NCBI RefSeq assembly: GCF_014649755.1 | Contig: NZ_BMTQ01000021.1 | Span: forward strand, 55,427 to 119,426 | Reading direction: 5' to 3' | DNA length: 64,000 nucleotides | Source of the DNA: Streptomyces litmocidini | GTDB lineage: Bacteria; Actinomycetota; Actinomycetes; Streptomycetales; Streptomycetaceae | Shown: positions 9,952-19,790 of the stretch, piece after piece | Position numbering within the stretch: the first letter of the stretch is position 1 | Layout of the letters: each line of letters begins with the position of its first letter | Translations under genes and position numbers: made by a program | Notes under the pieces: generated by a model | Told to the model about the DNA's origin: nothing | What the model saw: only the letters and a program-made list of their open reading frames with translations | Databases searched by the model: none

Positions 9952-10680
9952 GTGGCCAGTACGAGTGAACCGGCGGACCGGCTGACGCCCGTGCTGCGGC
10001 CGGTGCGGGCGGGCAACGGGTTCGAGGAGGCCCTGGAGCAGATCCTCCAGGTGGTGCGGCTCGGCCTGGTGCCCGGTGGGGAGCGGCTGCCCGCCGAGCG
10101 GGAGCTCGCCGACCGGATGGGGATCAGCCGGGTGACCCTGCGCGAGGTCCTGAAGGTCCTCCAGGAACAGGGGCTCGTGGAGAGCCGGCGCGGCCGGTAC
10201 GGCGGGACGTTCGTGCTGCCCCGGGTCCAGACGGCCGACGAGGACGAGCTGCGCCGCCGGATCGCCACGGTCGACATGGAGGACACCCTGCGCTTCCGTG
10301 AGGTCCTGGAGGTGGGGGCCGCCGGGCTGTGCGCGGCCCACGGCCTCGACGCGGCGGGCGCCGAGCGGCTGCGGACGGCCCTCGCGGCGACCCATGACGC
10401 CCCGCTGGCCGATTACCGCCGCCAGGACACCCTGCTCCACCTGACGCTCGCGGAGCTCTCCGGCTCGCCGACGCTGACGGCCCGGTACGCAGCCGTCCGG
10501 GCGACGGTGAACGACCTCCTGGACTGCATCCCCCTGCTCGTGCGCAATCTGGAGCACTCCCAGCACCAGCACACCGCCCTGGTGGAGGCCGTGCTCGACG
10601 GGGACGCGGACGCGGCGCGCGAGGTGATGCGGGAGCACTGCTCGGGCACGGCGGCGCTGCTGCGGGGCTTCCTGACGTGA
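9952..10680 (+). CDS. FadR/GntR-family regulator with FCD domain (EpuRII-like)
   Basis: A 242-residue regulator. The N-terminal winged helix (about residues 20-90) has GERLPAERELADRMGISRVTLREVL cut in the usual GntR pattern, followed by GRYGGTF in the wing. The C-terminal FCD domain is all-helical, with Asp/His ligands in RQDTLLH and SQHQHTALVEAV typical of metal or carboxylate-binding FCD folds. It is divergent from glnA4 and points towards the permease. In S. coelicolor the gene beside glnA4 is, as I recall, a regulator of ethanolamine/polyamine use. The GTG at 9952 follows GGAGGAAGG at a long spacing. Confidence 0.85.
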   Translation: MASTSEPADRLTPVLRPVRAGNGFEEALEQILQVVRLGLVPGGERLPAERELADRMGISRVTLREVLKVLQEQGLVESRRGRYGGTFVLPRVQTADEDELRRRIATVDMEDTLRFREVLEVGAAGLCAAHGLDAAGAERLRTALAATHDAPLADYRRQDTLLHLTLAELSGSPTLTARYAAVRATVNDLLDCIPLLVRNLEHSQHQHTALVEAVLDGDADAAREVMREHCSGTAALLRGFLT

Positions 10681-10684
10681 GGGG

Positions 10685-10707
10685 CGGGACCGCCGCGGGG
10701 CGTCCCG
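10685..10707. terminator. Possible weak terminator after the FadR-type regulator
   Basis: CGGGAC (10685-10690) pairs with GTCCCG (10702-10707) around an 11-base loop, with a further GGGG/CCCC extension across a bulge, four bases after the stop codon. It is short and GC-rich sequence makes chance pairing common. Confidence 0.3.
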
Positions 10708-10783
10708 GCCCCGGCCCGGCACCGGGAACGGCGTGACCCGAAAGTAACGCACGGGGGTTGCGCTTCCCCACCGGCCACCGCAA

Positions 10784-10804
10784 AGGTATGGCACCAATCC
10801 ATTG
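10784..10804. promoter_or_regulatory. Candidate operator, copy 2, upstream of the permease
   Basis: AGGTATGGC (10784-10792) and CCATTG (10799-10804) repeat the motif found between glnA4 and the regulator gene. The site also forms the small palindrome CCAAT-CC-ATTGG (10794-10805). It ends 27 bases before the permease ATG, so a bound protein could block the promoter or ribosome access. Confidence 0.5.
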
Positions 10805-10831
10805 GGCCCGTTGCGGGGAGCTGACGCCGCC

Positions 10832-12265
<1,434 letters not shown>

Positions 12266-12293
12266 CGTCCCTTCCCTTCCTGGAGGAAGTTCC

Positions 12294-12974
12294 GTGACCA
12301 AGCCGCTCATCGGCGTGACCACCTATCTGGACCGGGCGCGCTGGGGCGTGTGGGACATGACCGCCGCACTGCTCCCGGCCGCGTACCCGCGTCTCGTACG
12401 GGAGGGCGGCGGGCTCGCGGTCATGCTGCCGCCCGCCGGGCCCGAGGAGGCGGCGGCGGTCGTGGCCCGGCTCGACGGGCTCGTCGTCGCGGGCGGGGCG
12501 GACGTCGAGCCCGTACGGTACGGGGCCGAGCCCGACCCCCGCACCGGCCCGCCCGCCCGCGCCCGGGACGCCTGGGAGCTGGCCCTCATCGACGCGGCGC
12601 TGGCCTCCGGCACCCCGCTGCTCGGCATCTGCCGGGGGATGCAGCTCCTGAACGTGGCGCTCGGCGGCACGCTGGTCCAGCACCTGGACGGGCACGTGGA
12701 GGCGGTCGGCGTGATCGGCCGGCACGCGGTGAAGCCGGTGCCGGGCACGCGGTACGCCTCGCTGGTGCCCGAACTCGCCGAGGTCCCGACCTACCACCAC
12801 CAGGCCGTCGACCGGCTCGGCGCGGGGCTCACAGCCTCGGCGCACGCGGAGGACGGCACGGTGGAGGCGGTGGAACTGGACGCGCCGGCCTGGGCGCTCG
12901 GGGTGCAGTGGCACCCGGAGATGGGCGAGGACACGCGCGTGATGCGCGGCCTGGTGGAGGCGGCCGGCCGGTAG
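12294..12974 (+). CDS. Gamma-glutamyl-gamma-aminobutyrate hydrolase family (PuuD-like, peptidase C26)
   Basis: A 226-residue class I amidotransferase-fold hydrolase. The nucleophile Cys lies in LLGICRGMQLLNVALGG (about residue 115), and the His-Glu pair in VQWHPEM (about 204); GVTTY at the N-terminus and VVAGGADVEP are family marks. PuuD enzymes release glutamate from gamma-glutamyl-GABA at the end of the putrescine route, and this one should remove the glutamyl tag that GlnA4 adds. The GTG start at 12294 is preceded by GGAGGAAGTTCC, the strongest ribosome site in the cluster. Confidence 0.9.
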   Translation: MTKPLIGVTTYLDRARWGVWDMTAALLPAAYPRLVREGGGLAVMLPPAGPEEAAAVVARLDGLVVAGGADVEPVRYGAEPDPRTGPPARARDAWELALIDAALASGTPLLGICRGMQLLNVALGGTLVQHLDGHVEAVGVIGRHAVKPVPGTRYASLVPELAEVPTYHHQAVDRLGAGLTASAHAEDGTVEAVELDAPAWALGVQWHPEMGEDTRVMRGLVEAAGR

Positions 12975-12988
12975 CGGCCGGACGGACG

Positions 12989-13066
12989 GGGCCGCGGGGC
13001 GGCCGGGGCGGGCTCCGGCCGCCCGCGGTTCAGGGGGCTCGGAGGGCTCCGGCCGCCCCGCGGCCC
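12989..13066. terminator. Large bidirectional hairpin between convergent genes
   Basis: 18-bp arms at 12989-13006 (starting GGGCCGCGG) and 13049-13066 are perfectly complementary. Their 42-base loop contains a second hairpin, GCGGGC (13008-13013) with GCCCGC (13021-13026). It lies between the convergent hydrolase and NCS1 genes, as expected for a shared terminator. The remaining bases up to 13114 repeat a CCGCGGCCCGGTGGGCG unit twice. Confidence 0.75.
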
Positions 13067-13114
13067 GGTGGGCGAGGGCCCCGCGGCCCGGTGGGCGGGG
13101 GTGGTCGCCGCGGC

Positions 13115-14554
13115 TCAGCGGGCGGCGGCGGTCGCCGCGACCGCGCGGCGCCCCAGCACCACGTACAGCACGGTGGAGACCACCATGCCGACCGGCAGGG
13201 AGAGGTCCATGCCGCCGAGGGCGGCGGCGACCGGTCCCGTGTAGAGGGTGTTCACGCAGAGGGCGGCGGCGGCCACGCCCGTCAGCAGGGAGACGGCTCC
13301 CGCCCAGTTGACTCCGCCGGTGAACCAGAAGGGGCTGCCGGACGTCTCGTCCGAGAGCGCGACGCCGTCGTACCGGTTGCGGCGCAGCACGACGTCCGTC
13401 GCGTACACGGCCATGAGCGGGCCGATCAGGACGGTGATCACCTGGAGGGCGTTGCTGACGGTGTCGAGGAAGTTGGAGACGAGCAGCCCGTAGAGGGTGA
13501 GGCTCACCGCGACGACGCCGTCGAAGAGGACGCTGACGGTGCGGCGGATGCGCAGGCCGACGGCCTGGAGGGCGAGGCCGGCGCTGTAGGCCGTCAGTGC
13601 GTTGATGGAGATCGTGCCCAGGACCAGGGAGAGCAGGAAGACCGGTGTGAACCAGCCGGGCAGGATCTCCTGGAGCGCGTTCTGGGGGTCCGTCATGTCG
13701 ACGGCCGTCGCGGCGAACGCGCCGAGCGCGCAGACGATGACGCTCGGCACGAAGGAGCCGAGCGCGGTCCAGCCGGCGACGGCCTTCGGCGAGGCCGTGC
13801 GGGGCAGGTAACGGGAGAAGTCGGCGCTCGTGGTGTACGAGAGCGGGCCCGAGGCCACCATCGCCGTGCCCGCGACGAGCACCGCCCACAGGTCCGTGCC
13901 CGTCAGCGACTCGGCGGGGACGTACGAGAAGTCGGCGTGCTCGAAGACCGCCAGCGCGACGACGGTGAAGGAGCCGGCCAGGGCCAGCGTGATCGGCAGG
14001 TACAGCTTGATGATCAGGCCGTGTCCGTACACGCTGATGCCGAGGGTGAGCGCGGCGATGACGACGATGACGGCGACCTTCACCGGGGTGTCGGCCGTGA
14101 TGCCGACCTTCTCGACCAGGGCGAAGGCGGCGGTCGCGGCGGCGGCCAGGTTGAGGGCGAAGTAGCAGACGGAGACGAGCCAGCCGCCGACCGCGTTGTT
14201 CACGCGGTTGCCGATGACGCCGTAGAGGGCGCGGGTGATGACCTCGCTGGGCGCGCCCGCGGCGGGGCCCGGGGTGGCGACCAGGCCGGTGAGGACGCTG
14301 AAGAGGTTGCCGATGACGATCACGGCGAGCGACTGCCAGAGGGTCAGCCCCATCAGGACCAGGGCGCCGCCCACGACGAGGCTGAGGTAGTTGACGCTGG
14401 CGGCGGCCCAGACGGCGAACAGTTCGCGCGGGTTGCCGTGGCGCTCCGCGTCGGAGATGTGATCGATGCCGTGGGCCTCGATGCGGCCGGACCGGTCGGC
14501 CGGCGGGGTGACCTCGGCGCGGGCGGCGCCGGGGTCGGGGATCGTGGAAGCCAT
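13115..14554 (-). CDS. NCS1-family purine/cytosine/allantoin-type permease
   Basis: A 479-residue transporter with about twelve membrane helices. The N-terminus carries the NCS1 marks RIEAHGIDHISDAERHGNP, with helix 1 starting at ELFAVWAAASVNYLSL, and TSADFSRYLP in the middle is a strong signature of the cytosine permease/purine group. It imports a nucleobase, hydantoin or related ring compound with a cation; the ligand cannot be read directly. The gene diverges from a TetR regulator whose neighbour is an amidohydrolase, which suggests one ring-compound uptake and breakdown unit. The ATG has GGAGGG upstream. Confidence 0.87.
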   Translation of the reverse strand: MASTIPDPGAARAEVTPPADRSGRIEAHGIDHISDAERHGNPRELFAVWAAASVNYLSLVVGGALVLMGLTLWQSLAVIVIGNLFSVLTGLVATPGPAAGAPSEVITRALYGVIGNRVNNAVGGWLVSVCYFALNLAAAATAAFALVEKVGITADTPVKVAVIVVIAALTLGISVYGHGLIIKLYLPITLALAGSFTVVALAVFEHADFSYVPAESLTGTDLWAVLVAGTAMVASGPLSYTTSADFSRYLPRTASPKAVAGWTALGSFVPSVIVCALGAFAATAVDMTDPQNALQEILPGWFTPVFLLSLVLGTISINALTAYSAGLALQAVGLRIRRTVSVLFDGVVAVSLTLYGLLVSNFLDTVSNALQVITVLIGPLMAVYATDVVLRRNRYDGVALSDETSGSPFWFTGGVNWAGAVSLLTGVAAAALCVNTLYTGPVAAALGGMDLSLPVGMVVSTVLYVVLGRRAVAATAAAR

Positions 14555-14592
14555 GCGGCCCTCCGGATGCGTGTGATGCCCACCTGGTTGCT

Positions 14593-14612
14593 TATTGGTC
14601 GCACACTCAATA
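14593..14612. promoter_or_regulatory. Candidate TetR operator
   Basis: TATTG (14593-14597) and CAATA (14608-14612) form an inverted repeat with a 10-base spacer in the 69-base gap between the divergent permease and TetR genes. Its place, 12 bases before the TetR start, fits autorepression together with control of the permease. Confidence 0.5.
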
Positions 14613-14623
14613 GCATCGCCGGT

Positions 14624-15283
14624 ATGCCGTCAAGCGTCCAGCGCAAGAGAATTCGGAAAACTCCCGAGGCCCGGAGGGCGGAGATCGTGGAGACCGCGGC
14701 CCGCGTCGCCCTCACCGAGGGCCTGGAGTGCGTCACGCTCCGGCGCATCGCCGAAGAGCTCGCCGTGCGCCCCGGTCTGATCAGCCACTACTTCCCCTCG
14801 GCGGAGGACCTGGTGGCCGAGGCCTTCAGCGTCGCCTCCACCGGCGAGCTCGACGCCCTGCTGCCCGCCGACCGCCCCGACGGGACGCCCACGCAGTACC
14901 TCGCGCGCTACTTCGCCCTCTCGGCCGGAGAGGCGTACGACGACATCAGCCGCCTGTGGATCAACGCCCGGCACCTCAGCCGCTACCGGCCCGTGCTCCG
15001 CGACCGGGTCGCCGAGCAGGAACTCGCCTCCGACGACCGCCTCGAAGGACTCATCCGCGAGGGCGTCGAACGCGGCGAGTTCCGCACGGACGACCCGCGC
15101 GCGGCGGCCATCCAGATCCTGGTGGTCCTCGACGGCCTCGGCGCCCACGCCAACACCGACCGCAGCAACCGCCCGGAGGCGGTGACGCGGATGGCGGTGA
15201 CGACGGCGGAACGGGAACTCGGCCTGCCGTACGGCACCTTGACGGACGTACGGCTGCCGGGAGAACCGCCCGTGCCGAGCTGA
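14624..15283 (+). CDS. TetR-family transcriptional regulator
   Basis: A 219-residue regulator. The helix-turn-helix covers about residues 14-60 (RRAEIVETAARVALTEG, then VTLRRIAEELAVRPGLISHYF), a good TetR match, and the C-terminal ligand domain resembles the BetI/RutR-type group (YFALSAGEAYDDISRLWINARHLSRYRPVL). It diverges from the NCS1 permease and precedes the amidohydrolase. There is little ribosome-site sequence before the ATG at 14624, so translation may be leaderless or weak. Confidence 0.88.
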   Translation: MPSSVQRKRIRKTPEARRAEIVETAARVALTEGLECVTLRRIAEELAVRPGLISHYFPSAEDLVAEAFSVASTGELDALLPADRPDGTPTQYLARYFALSAGEAYDDISRLWINARHLSRYRPVLRDRVAEQELASDDRLEGLIREGVERGEFRTDDPRAAAIQILVVLDGLGAHANTDRSNRPEAVTRMAVTTAERELGLPYGTLTDVRLPGEPPVPS

Positions 15284-15606
15284 CGAGCGGAGACGACCGG
15301 GCGGCGACGCGCCGCGCCGGAGGCCACTCGGCCTCCGGTCCCACCGGTCCGCGAGCCCCACGGGCGAACGGGGCGGCGACCGACACCGGGCCGGCCTCCC
15401 GCCTGCGGCCGCCGGCGGGCCGCGCCTCCCCCGGCGACCGTCCGGTCCGCCACCGGGCCACGCCGACGGCCATCCGCCCGACGACCACCCCGCCCACCGG
15501 CCCCACACCGCCGACCCGCCCCGCACCCGCCCACCGGTCCCACCCCACCCCCACCTCCTACGACTCCACTGTCCCGACCGCCTTCCGCACCCTTCCTGGA
15601 GCCACC
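15284..15606. other. Gene-free GC-rich interval
   Basis: This 323-base stretch between the TetR and amidohydrolase genes is rich in C and in ACCGGCC/CACCCC runs. I see no gene with normal codon bias, no strong hairpin and no clear promoter. Reading frames that cross it give only low-complexity Arg/Pro peptides. Confidence 0.6.
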
Positions 15607-17235
15607 GTGCGCACCCGACTCGTCCTGCACTCCGCCCGTCTGCTCGACCCCGGCACGGGGGCGTTCCTGCCGGAAACCGCGCTCGCCGTCTCCGACGACG
15701 GCCGGATCTCCGCCCTGGGCGACGACCGCGAGATCCGGGCGCTGGCCGCTCCGGCGACGACCGTCGTCGACCTCAAGGGGGCCGTCGTCACCCCCGGCTT
15801 CGTCGACGGCCACCTGCACCCCGTCTCCGGCGCCGAACTCACCCACGGCCTCGACCTGTCGTACTGCGCCGACCTCGACGACGTACGGGAGGCGCTGGCA
15901 CGCGAGGTGCGGTCCCTCGGCCGCGGCCAGTGGCTCTTCGGCTGGGGCCTGGACCCGAACGTCTTCGGCGGCCGGCCCGTCGGCACCGCCCCCTTCGACG
16001 CGGTGCTCGAAGGGGTGCCCGCCTTCCTGCTGCTCTTCGACGCGCACTCGGCCCTGGCCAGCCGCCGGGCCCTCGAACTCGCCGGGGTCGACGGCCCCCG
16101 CGTCTTCGACCAGGCCTCCGCCGAGGTCGTCTGCGACGCCGACGGACGCCCGACCGGACTGCTCCAGGAGGACGCCGCCTGCGAACTGGTCGAGCGGGTC
16201 GCCCCCAAGCCGACGCGCGAGGAGAGCCGGCAGCGGCTCGCGGCGGCGCTGCGGTCCATGGCGGCGGCAGGCCTCACCGGCGGTCACGCCATGGACGCCA
16301 ACGGCGACAGCCTCGCCCTGTACGGGGAGCTCGACGCGGCCGGTGAGCTGCCGCTGCGGCTCCGGGTCGCGCCCTGGTGCCAGCCGGGCACCGACGCCGA
16401 CGGCGTGCGCGCGCTGATCGAGCAGCAGGGCACGGGCGGGGAGCTGTGGCGGGTCGCCGGCGTGAAGCTCTTCATGGACGGGACCATCGACAACGGCACG
16501 GCGTGGCTGGAACGGCCGGACTGCCACGGCGAGTCCACGCACGCGTTCTGGCCGGACCCCGAGGCGTACACCCGGATCATCGGGGAACTGCACCGGGCGG
16601 GCGTGGCCACCGCGACGCACGCCATCGGCGACGCGGCCGTACGGCACGTCCTCGACTCCGTCGAGAAGGCGCGGGCGGAGGCGGGCGGCGGGGTACGGCA
16701 CCGGGTCGAGCACATCGAGACGGTGCCGGACGACACGCTGCGCCGCTTCGCCGAGCTGGGCGTCCTGGCGTCGATGCAGCCCACGCACTGCTGCGACTTC
16801 ACCCGCGCCGACCACACCGACAACTGGTCGCGGCGTCTGGGCGAGGAGCGCGCCGGGCGCGCGTGGCGCTGCCGCGACCTCGCGGAGTCGGGTGCGACCG
16901 TGGTCCTCGGCTCGGACTGGCCCATCGCGCCGTTCCCGCCGCTGGGCGTGATGGCCGGGGCCCGGCACCGGCGCCCGAGCCGTGACCTCGGGCAGGCGCC
17001 GCACGGGCCGGAGCAGGCGCTCACGGCGCTGGAGGCGCTGCGGGGCATGACGACGGCGCCGGCGTACGCGGCGGGCGAGGAGCACGAGGCGGGGCGTCCG
17101 GTCGTCGGCCACCGCGCCGATCTGACGGTCCTGGGGGCGGATCCCCTGACGACCCCGGCGACGGAACTCCCGGACGTCCCGGTCCGCCTGACGGCGGTGG
17201 CGGGGCGGATCACGTTCCGCGCGACGGACCTCTGA
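15607..17235 (+). CDS. Metal-dependent amidohydrolase, YtcJ-like
   Basis: A 542-residue amidohydrolase of the long YtcJ-like group. It shows FVDGHLHP (the HxH metal site, about residue 70), the conserved GVKLFMDGTIDNGTAWL segment, THAIGD and VEHIETVP (further His ligands), and GSDWPIAPFPPLGVM (catalytic Asp). It is cytosolic. Substrates of this family are amides or cyclic amides and are usually unknown; the NCS1 permease and TetR gene alongside suggest a ring compound. The GTG start at 15607 follows CTTCCTGGAG at good spacing, and the family N-terminus RTRLVLHSARLLDP begins immediately. Confidence 0.87.
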   Translation: MRTRLVLHSARLLDPGTGAFLPETALAVSDDGRISALGDDREIRALAAPATTVVDLKGAVVTPGFVDGHLHPVSGAELTHGLDLSYCADLDDVREALAREVRSLGRGQWLFGWGLDPNVFGGRPVGTAPFDAVLEGVPAFLLLFDAHSALASRRALELAGVDGPRVFDQASAEVVCDADGRPTGLLQEDAACELVERVAPKPTREESRQRLAAALRSMAAAGLTGGHAMDANGDSLALYGELDAAGELPLRLRVAPWCQPGTDADGVRALIEQQGTGGELWRVAGVKLFMDGTIDNGTAWLERPDCHGESTHAFWPDPEAYTRIIGELHRAGVATATHAIGDAAVRHVLDSVEKARAEAGGGVRHRVEHIETVPDDTLRRFAELGVLASMQPTHCCDFTRADHTDNWSRRLGEERAGRAWRCRDLAESGATVVLGSDWPIAPFPPLGVMAGARHRRPSRDLGQAPHGPEQALTALEALRGMTTAPAYAAGEEHEAGRPVVGHRADLTVLGADPLTTPATELPDVPVRLTAVAGRITFRATDL

Positions 17236-17298
17236 CGCCCCCGGGCCACACCCCACACGGACCCGCGCCCTGCGGGGCGGCGCCTCCGCCCGCCTCCG

Positions 17299-17501
17299 TG
17301 TGGGCAATCGTCCCGCTGGGCGGGACGGGTGGGCACACGGGACGGCGCCCTCCAGCGGCGCCTCCGCGTTCCGGGCCTGAACCCGCACCCCGCGTGCGCC
17401 GTGCCCGTCGGTGCGGGTCCAGGCGCAGCAGCCTCGGGCGCCGGCAAGGGGCGCCGTCCGTTGTGCCCACCCGTTCCGCCCCAGCGGAACGACTGCCCAC
17501 A
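17299..17501. repeat. Nested inverted-repeat intergenic element (MITE/REP-like)
   Basis: Bases 17299-17350 and 17448-17501 are imperfect inverted copies of about 52 bases, starting TGTGGGCAATCG and ending CGACTGCCCACA. Each arm holds its own hairpin (GTCCCGCTGGGCGGGAC on the left, GTTCCGCCCCAGCGGAAC on the right). Between them, CCTGAACCCGCACC (17376 on) pairs with GGTGCGGGTCCAGG (17410 on). No coding potential is present. It lies in the 407-base gap between convergent genes, and a further TTGCCCACA copy follows near 17596. It looks like a dispersed non-autonomous repeat. Confidence 0.65.
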
Positions 17502-17642
17502 ACGGCGGGGCGGGCGCAGCCCGCGACGGGGCGCGGGGGCGGGCGCCGCCCCGCGGACGTCCGCAACGGGGGCGCGGGGGTGGCCGCCACCCCGGGGTTG
17601 CCCACAGCGGCGGCCAGGGGGTGGTCCGGTGGTCGGGGCCGA

Positions 17643-19109
17643 TCAGGGTGCCGTCTTCGCGGGCTCGGTCACCCTCACGGGCTCCGTACCGACCGCGCTG
17701 TGCCGTTCGGCCCACGTCTCCAGGGCCGTACGGCAGGCGTGGTCGAGGTGGTGCAGCCCGGAGACGTCGACCACGATCGGTCGGTCCTGGGGCAGCGCCT
17801 CCAGGCTGTCGAGTATCTTCGGCAGCCGCAAGAAGGTCGCGTTGCCCGACAGGTGCGCCTGGAGCGGGCCCGCGCCCTTGTCGACGACCTCCAGTCCGAC
17901 GTGCGACGTCTCCCAGGCGGTCTTGGCCACGGACAGGGCCAGTCCGATCAGCACGCCTTCGAACATGTTCACGGTGACGATCGCGACGGCCGTCACCACC
18001 AGGATCAGCGCCTCGCCCCGGTGCCCCCGCCACAGCGTCGCGACCCCGCGGAACGGGATCAGCTTCCAGCCCGCGTGGATCAGGACGCCGGCGAGCGCGG
18101 GCAGCGGGATCAGCGCCAGCGCCCCCGGCAGCAGCGCCGCGAACAGCAGCAGCCACACGCCGTGCAGGACGCGGGACGCCTTGGTCTTCGCGCCCGCCGC
18201 CACGTTGGCGGAACTGCGGACGATGACCGCGGTCATCGGCAGGGCGCCGAGCACGCCGCAGACCGCGTTGCCCGCGCCCTGCGCCATGAGTTCCTTGTCG
18301 TACTGGGTGCGTGGGCCGTCGTGCAGCCGGTCCACCGCGGCGGCGCTGAACAGGCTTTCGGCGGAGGCGATCAGGGTGAAGGCGAGGACCGTGCCCAGGA
18401 CGGCCGGGTCGGCCAGTTCGCCGAGGGCGTCGGCGCCGGGCGGTCGGACGGAGTCGATCAGGCCGTTCACCTCGACGGTGGCCACCGGCAGGTCGAACGC
18501 CAGGGTGACCGCCGTCGCCAGGATCACCGCGGCGAGCGCGCCCGGTACGGTCCGCGCCTGTTTGGGCAGGTGCCTCCACCCCACCATCACGGCCACGGTG
18601 CCCGCGCCGACCGCGAGCGAGACGGGCGCCGCGGTGCCGAAGGCGTCGAGGGCGGCTCCGGGCAGCCCCAGGATCTTGTCGACGCCGGAGGCGGGAGCCT
18701 TGAGGCCGGCCGCCGCGTACAGCTGACCGGCGATGATCACCAGGCCGATGCCGGCCAGCATGCCCTCGACGACGGCGACGGAGATCGCCCGGAACCAGCG
18801 GCCCAGTCTCAGGGCGCCCATGGCCAGCTGGAGCACCCCGGCGGCGAGGACGATCACGCCGAGCGTGGCGAGTCCGAACTCGGTGACGGCCTCGAGGACC
18901 AGCACGGTCAGTCCCGCAGCCGGTCCGGACACCTGCAGGCTGCTGCCCCGCAGGAGACCGGTGACGATGCCGCCCACGATGCCGGTGACGAGTCCGAGTT
19001 CGGCCGGGACGCCCGAGGCGACGGCGACGCCGACGCACAGGGGGAGGGCGACGAGGAACACGACGAGCGAGGCGGCGAAGTCCTGCCGTAAGAAGGGGAA
19101 GTGGGTCAT
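17643..19109 (-). CDS. SulP-family anion transporter, probable bicarbonate transporter
   Basis: A 488-residue SulP transporter. About ten to twelve membrane helices begin at FAASLVVFLVALPLCVGVAVASGVP, with GLLRGSSLQVSGPAAGL and ASAESLFSAAAVD as family marks. A short STAS-like tail (about residues 395-470, PIVVDVSGLHHLDHACRTAL) follows. It starts 11 bases after a beta-carbonic anhydrase stop codon, so it probably moves bicarbonate rather than sulfate. Codon 7 is TTA (19089-19091), the rare leucine codon read by bldA tRNA, so translation should depend on that developmental tRNA. The ATG at 19107-19109 has GAGGGAA overlapping the upstream stop. Confidence 0.88.
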   Translation of the reverse strand: MTHFPFLRQDFAASLVVFLVALPLCVGVAVASGVPAELGLVTGIVGGIVTGLLRGSSLQVSGPAAGLTVLVLEAVTEFGLATLGVIVLAAGVLQLAMGALRLGRWFRAISVAVVEGMLAGIGLVIIAGQLYAAAGLKAPASGVDKILGLPGAALDAFGTAAPVSLAVGAGTVAVMVGWRHLPKQARTVPGALAAVILATAVTLAFDLPVATVEVNGLIDSVRPPGADALGELADPAVLGTVLAFTLIASAESLFSAAAVDRLHDGPRTQYDKELMAQGAGNAVCGVLGALPMTAVIVRSSANVAAGAKTKASRVLHGVWLLLFAALLPGALALIPLPALAGVLIHAGWKLIPFRGVATLWRGHRGEALILVVTAVAIVTVNMFEGVLIGLALSVAKTAWETSHVGLEVVDKGAGPLQAHLSGNATFLRLPKILDSLEALPQDRPIVVDVSGLHHLDHACRTALETWAERHSAVGTEPVRVTEPAKTAP

Positions 19110-19120
19110 GTCGGCTTCCC

Positions 19121-19702
19121 TCACAGTGCTTCGAAGGCGTCGGTGTCCGCGCGGTGCTCGCGCACGGCTCCGGTGTGGACCTCGTAGTACCAGCCGTGCA
19201 GGTCGAGCCGCCCGGACGCGAGGCCCTCGTGGACACAGGGGTAGGAGCGCAGCCGCAGCAGCTGTGTCAGGACGTGGTGCTGTACGGCTTCGGCGAGCGT
19301 GGGGTCGGCCGGGTCGGCGCACCGGGGCTCCTCCGCGGCGTGCGCGAGCCAGTCGCGCACCGCGGGGACGGCGTCCAGGTCGTCGCCGCGCACCACGGCG
19401 CCCACGGCGCCGCAGTGGGAGTGGCCGCAGACCACGACGTGCCGGACGCCGAGGACCTCCACGGCGTACTCGATGGTGGCGGCCTCGCCGGTCGGGGTGC
19501 CGGAGCCGTACGGCGGGACGATGTTGCCCGCCGTGCGCAGTTCGAAGAGCCGGCCGGGCCGGGCGCCGGTGATCAGGGCGGGGACGACCCGGGAGTCGGC
19601 GCAGGTGATGAACAGGACCTCGGGGGACTGGCCTTCGGCCAGCCGGGCGAACTCCTCAGGGCGCTGTCCGAACGTACGGGCGTTGTCGATGAGGGGTTGC
19701 AT
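19121..19702 (-). CDS. Beta-class carbonic anhydrase
   Basis: A 193-residue zinc enzyme that interconverts carbon dioxide and bicarbonate. Zinc ligands and the catalytic Asp-Arg pair are visible: CADSRV (Cys34, Asp36, Arg38) and CGHSHCGA (His and Cys near residues 93-96). The AGNIV loop is also present. It is cytosolic and upstream of the SulP gene, with which it forms a two-gene unit for bicarbonate handling; fused or adjacent SulP-carbonic anhydrase pairs are widespread in bacteria. Start ATG at 19700-19702 has AGGAGG upstream. Confidence 0.93.
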   Translation of the reverse strand: MQPLIDNARTFGQRPEEFARLAEGQSPEVLFITCADSRVVPALITGARPGRLFELRTAGNIVPPYGSGTPTGEAATIEYAVEVLGVRHVVVCGHSHCGAVGAVVRGDDLDAVPAVRDWLAHAAEEPRCADPADPTLAEAVQHHVLTQLLRLRSYPCVHEGLASGRLDLHGWYYEVHTGAVREHRADTDAFEAL

Positions 19703-19790
19703 GGCGTGGTGACTCCTCCTGGCGCGTCGTGGGGACGCGTCGGGTGTGCGGGGCGGGTGTGCGGGGTGGTGGTGGGGGCCACTCCGCCGC

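Noticed and set aside
12350..15283. One very long plus-strand frame of 977 codons across the hydrolase, permease and TetR genes
   Set aside because: Only its last 219 codons are real (TetR regulator); the rest runs antisense to the NCS1 gene with low-complexity composition.
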